Shown: positions 7,513-10,258 of the stretch, one piece after another | How positions within the stretch are numbered: position 1 is the stretch's first letter | How the letters are laid out: every line of letters begins with the position of its first letter | NCBI GenBank assembly: GCA_020696885.1 | Contig: JAJFMS010000103.1 | Coordinates: 1-10,258, forward strand | Direction: 5' to 3' | Length of the DNA: 10,258 bases | Source of the DNA: Armatimonadota bacterium | GTDB taxonomy: Bacteria > Armatimonadota > SYMT01 | Position numbers and translations under genes: made by a program | Notes under the pieces: model-generated | Databases searched by the model: none | What the model was told of the DNA's origin: nothing | What the model saw: only the letters and a program-made list of their open reading frames with translations

Positions 7513-9171
7513 ATGAAGACCGTGTACACAATCGGTATCGATTTCGGCACCAGCAATAGCTGTGTGACCTACGCCACGTACCTCGATCGAGGGAACGGCG
7601 AGGTCGAGCCGGAACCGCTCCACCGGCCAGAAGCAATCGCCTTCAACCATCGGGACACGCTCCCGACGGCGATCTTCCTGGGCGATGGGGCAGAGCTGCA
7701 GCCCACCTTTGGTGAGCCGGCCGAAGAGCGCGCGCCGTTTTACCCGGAGCTGACCCGGAGCGGCTTCAAGCTGCGGCTGGCGCACCCCGAGCACGGCCGC
7801 GAGGCGTTCCTCCTCGCCAAGCAGTTCTTCCAGTACCTGCGGAAGCGCACCGCCGAAGTGGTGCCGCTGGACCGGAAAGACAGCGCCGTCCGCTTCGAGA
7901 CGGTAGTCGGCCACCCGGTGCAGTGGAGCGCCGATCAGCGCGACGCCACCCGCCGCGCCGCACTCGAAGCCGGATTCCCGAACGTCCGCCTGGAAGAAGA
8001 GTCCATGGCGGCGCTCTACAGCCACCTCTGCGATGATCCCTCCGGCAAGCGGCCCAAGGCGGGCAGCCGCATCCTGATGGTGGACATGGGCGGCGGTACC
8101 ACCGACTTCGCCTTCCTGCAGCTCGCGATGTCGGAAGACCAGCGCCCGGTCTCGATTCCGGTAGACCCGGCGCCGTCCGTGCCGGCATGGGGTGGTGGGC
8201 GGCGGTCGTACGGCGGGCGAGACCTGGATCAGCTCCTGCTGGATTACCTCACCCGGGATTGGGATCCGGAAGTGGTGAAGAAGGGGCGGCAGGCCCTGCT
8301 GCGGGAGGTTCGCCGCTTCAAAGAGGCGTTTTCCGTCCGGCTGCGCGACGGCGCCAACGCGCACGAATCGCTCTGGCTGGTGGGGGACGAGGCCCGGGAC
8401 GTCCGCCTGACCCGCGCCGAGTTCGAGCGGATCGCCGCGGAGTACATGGCCCACTTCCAGGTGCTGCTGCGGGGAGCGCTGGCGGAGGCCAAGGTGGCGC
8501 CGCGCCAGGTAACGCACCTCATCCTCACCGGGGGCCACTCTCGCTGGTACTTCGTGGACAACACGCTGCGCGAGGTGTTCCCGCACCTCTCCCAGGCGAA
8601 CGGCACGATCATGCGGCACCCGCACCCGGAACAGAGTGTCGCCCGCGGCCTGGCCTACGATTCGCTGGTGCGCTCCAATTCCGGCGGCATCATGGCGCCC
8701 GTGCGCCGCGCCGCCCACGCGCTCTGGGTGTCCGTTCCGAACGGCTCGCTTACCGGCACGGGCGGAGCCTCCTCCGGGGCGTGGGACGAGCCGATCCTCC
8801 TCCTGCCGCGCGGCCAGCAGTTGCCGTTCCAGACGCGAACGCCGCTGAAGATCCGCGTGGAGCAACTAGGCCTGGACGCGCGCGAAGCCTGCGTCCGCAT
8901 CCGCTTCTTCAGCGGTCAGCGCAAAACAGCGCTTACGGAGCGGGTGGCGCGGTTCGAGCGGGGCACCTGGGAGCAGGTGACACGGGCCGTGTCGCTCTGC
9001 CTGCCCTGGGCACGCTCCACGGTGACCCCGGACCAGTTTGAAGTGCTCGTGGCGTGTCAGGTGGACGAACACGAGCTGATCACTGCCGAAGTCCTCGTCA
9101 CACGGTTCGTACGAGGGAAAGCACAGGAAGTCCAGCGTCAGAAAATGCAGCTCAGCAGCGCGGCCGCATAG
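7513..9171 (+). CDS. Hsp70-family (actin-fold) ATPase with atypical C-terminus
   Basis: 552 residues. The start is fixed by the phosphate-1 loop right after it (GIDFGTSNS at 8-16); the ribosome site is weak (GGATAGAAG). Phosphate-2 motif VDMGGGTTDFA is at 190-200 and the adenosine motif LILTGGHSRW at 336-345. VVGHPVQWS at 131-139 followed by an AALEAGFPNV segment, EESMAAL at 162-168 and EQSVARGLA at 373-381 are the usual Hsp70 core landmarks. After about 385 the sequence is not a recognisable DnaK substrate domain: it lacks the EEVD-type tail, and about 165 residues look like beta strands (WVSVP; LKIRVEQL; ACVRIRFF; FEVLVACQV). The family binds ATP and uses its exchange to drive changes in bound protein. 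The next gene is a possible GrpE-like partner. A specialised, not housekeeping, Hsp70 is inferred, working on cluster components. Start lies 76 bases after the previous gene. Confidence 0.93.
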   Translation: MKTVYTIGIDFGTSNSCVTYATYLDRGNGEVEPEPLHRPEAIAFNHRDTLPTAIFLGDGAELQPTFGEPAEERAPFYPELTRSGFKLRLAHPEHGREAFLLAKQFFQYLRKRTAEVVPLDRKDSAVRFETVVGHPVQWSADQRDATRRAALEAGFPNVRLEEESMAALYSHLCDDPSGKRPKAGSRILMVDMGGGTTDFAFLQLAMSEDQRPVSIPVDPAPSVPAWGGGRRSYGGRDLDQLLLDYLTRDWDPEVVKKGRQALLREVRRFKEAFSVRLRDGANAHESLWLVGDEARDVRLTRAEFERIAAEYMAHFQVLLRGALAEAKVAPRQVTHLILTGGHSRWYFVDNTLREVFPHLSQANGTIMRHPHPEQSVARGLAYDSLVRSNSGGIMAPVRRAAHALWVSVPNGSLTGTGGASSGAWDEPILLLPRGQQLPFQTRTPLKIRVEQLGLDAREACVRIRFFSGQRKTALTERVARFERGTWEQVTRAVSLCLPWARSTVTPDQFEVLVACQVDEHELITAEVLVTRFVRGKAQEVQRQKMQLSSAAA

Positions 9172-9244
9172 CGTCGCCGCGACTTCGCGTCAGTTGCTCC
9201 CCGGAGCAGCGCCAGGCGCTGCCGGAGCGCGAAGGGGACCGGGC

Positions 9245-10066
9245 ATGGCTTACGTCGAGATCTTATCGTCGGAGCGACAAAGCTGGCTGGAATGGCTGGC
9301 AGGGTTGTTCACGTCGCGTCGGGAGGGGGATATGGGATACCAGGTGCCGGCTGACTCGCTATTTGCGAACACTTGGAACGGAGCCGAGTCGATTGCGGAC
9401 GTTCCGGAGACAATCAAGGCGCAGATTCGCGAAGACGCGCTGCTCACCGCCTTCAACCGGCTGGAGACGTCGCTTCGCCTCCTGCTGTACGCCACCACGC
9501 CGGGTAAGGAGCCTCCGACACCGGAGCACCTCCACCAGATCCTCAACGTGTGGCGCTTCGAGCTGGAGCACCGGGTGAACCTGGTGCCGGATACCTACTG
9601 CGGCGCCGTACAGAACTACGAGCCGGAGATGGAATCCGCCTACACCATCGACGGCCGCTGCAGCGCAGGCGACCGCGTTCGGATCCGGGTGCCGTGCTGG
9701 CGGATGTTCGAGAAGATCGTCATCCGCGGTGAGGCCGAGGTGCTGGACGAGGCCGATCTGGCCCTGAACGGTACCACGTCTGAAGCGCTGAACGGCCTGA
9801 GGCACTTGCTGACCAACGAGCCGGACGCCGCCGGCCAGGACGTGCCGCCCGCGGCTGCACCGGAAACACCTACGGCCGAAGTGGCTGCTGCCTCAAGCGC
9901 CATCGCTCCCACCGTAGAGCCGGTAGCCGCTGCCCCAGCGCCGGATACCGTGGCCGAGGCTCCCGTGCCTGCTCCGCGGATCGACCCGGCCATCGCCGCT
10001 TCCGTGGCGCGGCTGCAGAACAGCTACGAGCCTGCCGCCGGAAGCTACACCAACGGCGACGCTTGA
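9245..10066 (+). CDS. Uncharacterised protein, possibly GrpE-like nucleotide-exchange factor, with Ala/Pro-rich tail
   Basis: 273 residues. ATG 9245 is chosen for AGGGG ending 7 bases upstream; a TTG at 9194 in frame has weaker support. About 50-82 is a helix with the pattern DALLTAFNRLETSLRLLL, which recalls the LLPVLDNLERAL helix of GrpE. About 132-168 contains GDRVRIRVP and EKIVIRGEAEVL, which could correspond to the C-terminal beta domain of GrpE (GYRL-RPA-V-V). The similarity is only by eye and weak. Its place directly after an Hsp70-type ATPase, 73 bases apart and followed by a terminator-like hairpin, strengthens the idea. About 190-260 is Ala/Pro/Glu-rich and probably disordered (for example PPAAAPETPT at 201-210). 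If GrpE-like, it would release ADP from the upstream Hsp70; otherwise it is simply a hypothetical partner. Confidence 0.8.
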   Translation: MAYVEILSSERQSWLEWLAGLFTSRREGDMGYQVPADSLFANTWNGAESIADVPETIKAQIREDALLTAFNRLETSLRLLLYATTPGKEPPTPEHLHQILNVWRFELEHRVNLVPDTYCGAVQNYEPEMESAYTIDGRCSAGDRVRIRVPCWRMFEKIVIRGEAEVLDEADLALNGTTSEALNGLRHLLTNEPDAAGQDVPPAAAPETPTAEVAAASSAIAPTVEPVAAAPAPDTVAEAPVPAPRIDPAIAASVARLQNSYEPAAGSYTNGDA

Positions 10067-10073
10067 TGGCTTA

Positions 10074-10109
10074 CTGTCGCGCCGGGGCCATCCGGCTTCG
10101 GCGCGACAG
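10074..10109 (+). terminator. Hairpin transcription terminator candidate at the end of the cluster
   Basis: CTGTCGCGCCG at 10074-10084 is the exact reverse complement of CGGCGCGACAG at 10099-10109, an 11-bp stem with a 14-base loop. It begins 7 bases after the stop of the last gene, as terminators do. No T-run follows (the next bases are ATGGTCATAC), so it may be a non-canonical or Rho-assisted terminator, or an RNA-stabilising 3' hairpin. It marks the likely 3' end of the transcript. Confidence 0.7.
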
Positions 10110-10169
10110 ATGGTCATACTCTGTGGCTCCGTAGCCCCTCGGGGAACCGGGTGCCGGCCTCCTCGCGCG

Positions 10170-10199
10170 TTGACTCTACGCACCCGCGCGCCCTATAAT
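10170..10199 (+). promoter_or_regulatory. Near-consensus sigma70-type promoter
   Basis: TTGACT at 10170-10175 (one mismatch from the -35 consensus TTGACA) is followed after 18 bases by TATAAT at 10194-10199, a perfect -10. Transcription would begin near 10205-10208. The gene it drives lies beyond the window. It is the only convincing housekeeping promoter I found here. Confidence 0.75.
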
Positions 10200-10216
10200 G
10201 GCCGCGCCGTAACGGC

Positions 10217-10258
10217 ATGACGAGTCTCATCCGCGCTTCCAGAACGGTCGTCTCGACG
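10217..10258 (+). CDS. Possible start of a next gene (partial, 14 codons)
   Basis: An ATG at 10217 begins a frame that stays open to the window end (MTSLIRASRTVVST), about 10 bases downstream of the predicted transcription start. There is no Shine-Dalgarno-like sequence, and 14 codons cannot identify a function. The promoter could instead serve an RNA gene or a later start codon. Confidence 0.22.
   Translation, partial: MTSLIRASRTVVST

Noticed and set aside
7411..8865. Minus-strand open frame of 484 codons across the Hsp70-like gene
   Set aside because: Antisense shadow of a gene with all Hsp70 motifs; its translation is Arg/His/Ala-rich without a domain.
8187..9041. Plus-strand frame of 284 codons inside the Hsp70-like gene
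   Set aside because: Out-of-frame overlap with strongly supported coding sequence, Arg/Pro/Gly-rich, no motif or ribosome site.
9196..9220. Small inverted repeats (GCTCC/GGAGC and AGCGCC/GGCGCT) between the Hsp70-like gene and the last gene
   Set aside because: Stems are short with loops of one to four bases and no T-run. They do not support a terminator inside the cluster.

Overview
The window is GC-rich and densely coding. The protein styles (a secreted subtilase with alternating Calx-beta and fibronectin III modules, FHA and ParA-like proteins, GC-rich codon use, a near-consensus sigma70 promoter) suggest a free-living Gram-negative bacterium. Gemmatimonadota (Longimicrobium-like) or a myxobacterium-like lineage would fit, but this is a guess from style; no rRNA or other taxonomic marker is present. 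I see no insertion sequence, tRNA, rRNA, CRISPR array or attachment site.

Layout. (1) Positions 1-4291, minus strand: one uninterrupted reading frame of 1430 codons that runs off the left edge. It encodes a secreted subtilisin-like protease: signal peptide, propeptide-like region, S8 catalytic domain, a beta-sandwich-like region, then Calx-beta and FN3 modules in alternation. The canonical HGT active-site motif is not found and an EGR motif stands in the corresponding place. (2) Positions 4292-4617: a divergent intergenic region with a 16-bp tandem repeat and several inverted repeats. (3) Positions 4618-10066, plus strand: five genes in one direction. They encode an FHA phosphothreonine-reader protein, a ParA/MinD-like ATPase with a C-terminal membrane anchor, a second soluble ParA/Soj-like ATPase, an Hsp70/actin-fold ATPase with a non-DnaK C-terminus, and a protein with weak GrpE-like features. 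The first two overlap by ATGA; the other gaps are about 65-75 bp. A strong hairpin follows the last gene. (4) Positions 10067-10258: the hairpin, then a near-consensus promoter (TTGACT-N18-TATAAT) pointing to a gene beyond the right edge.

How the genes may work together. The plus-strand set combines a phospho-dependent scaffold, a membrane-bound P-loop switch, a cytoplasmic P-loop switch, a chaperone ATPase and a possible exchange factor. There is no ParB, no parS-like site and no kinase in view. Inference: this may be a membrane-localised positioning or assembly machine under Ser/Thr phosphorylation control, with its own Hsp70. I know of no described system with this composition; it is the main item worth following up. 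The protease is divergently oriented and probably functionally separate.
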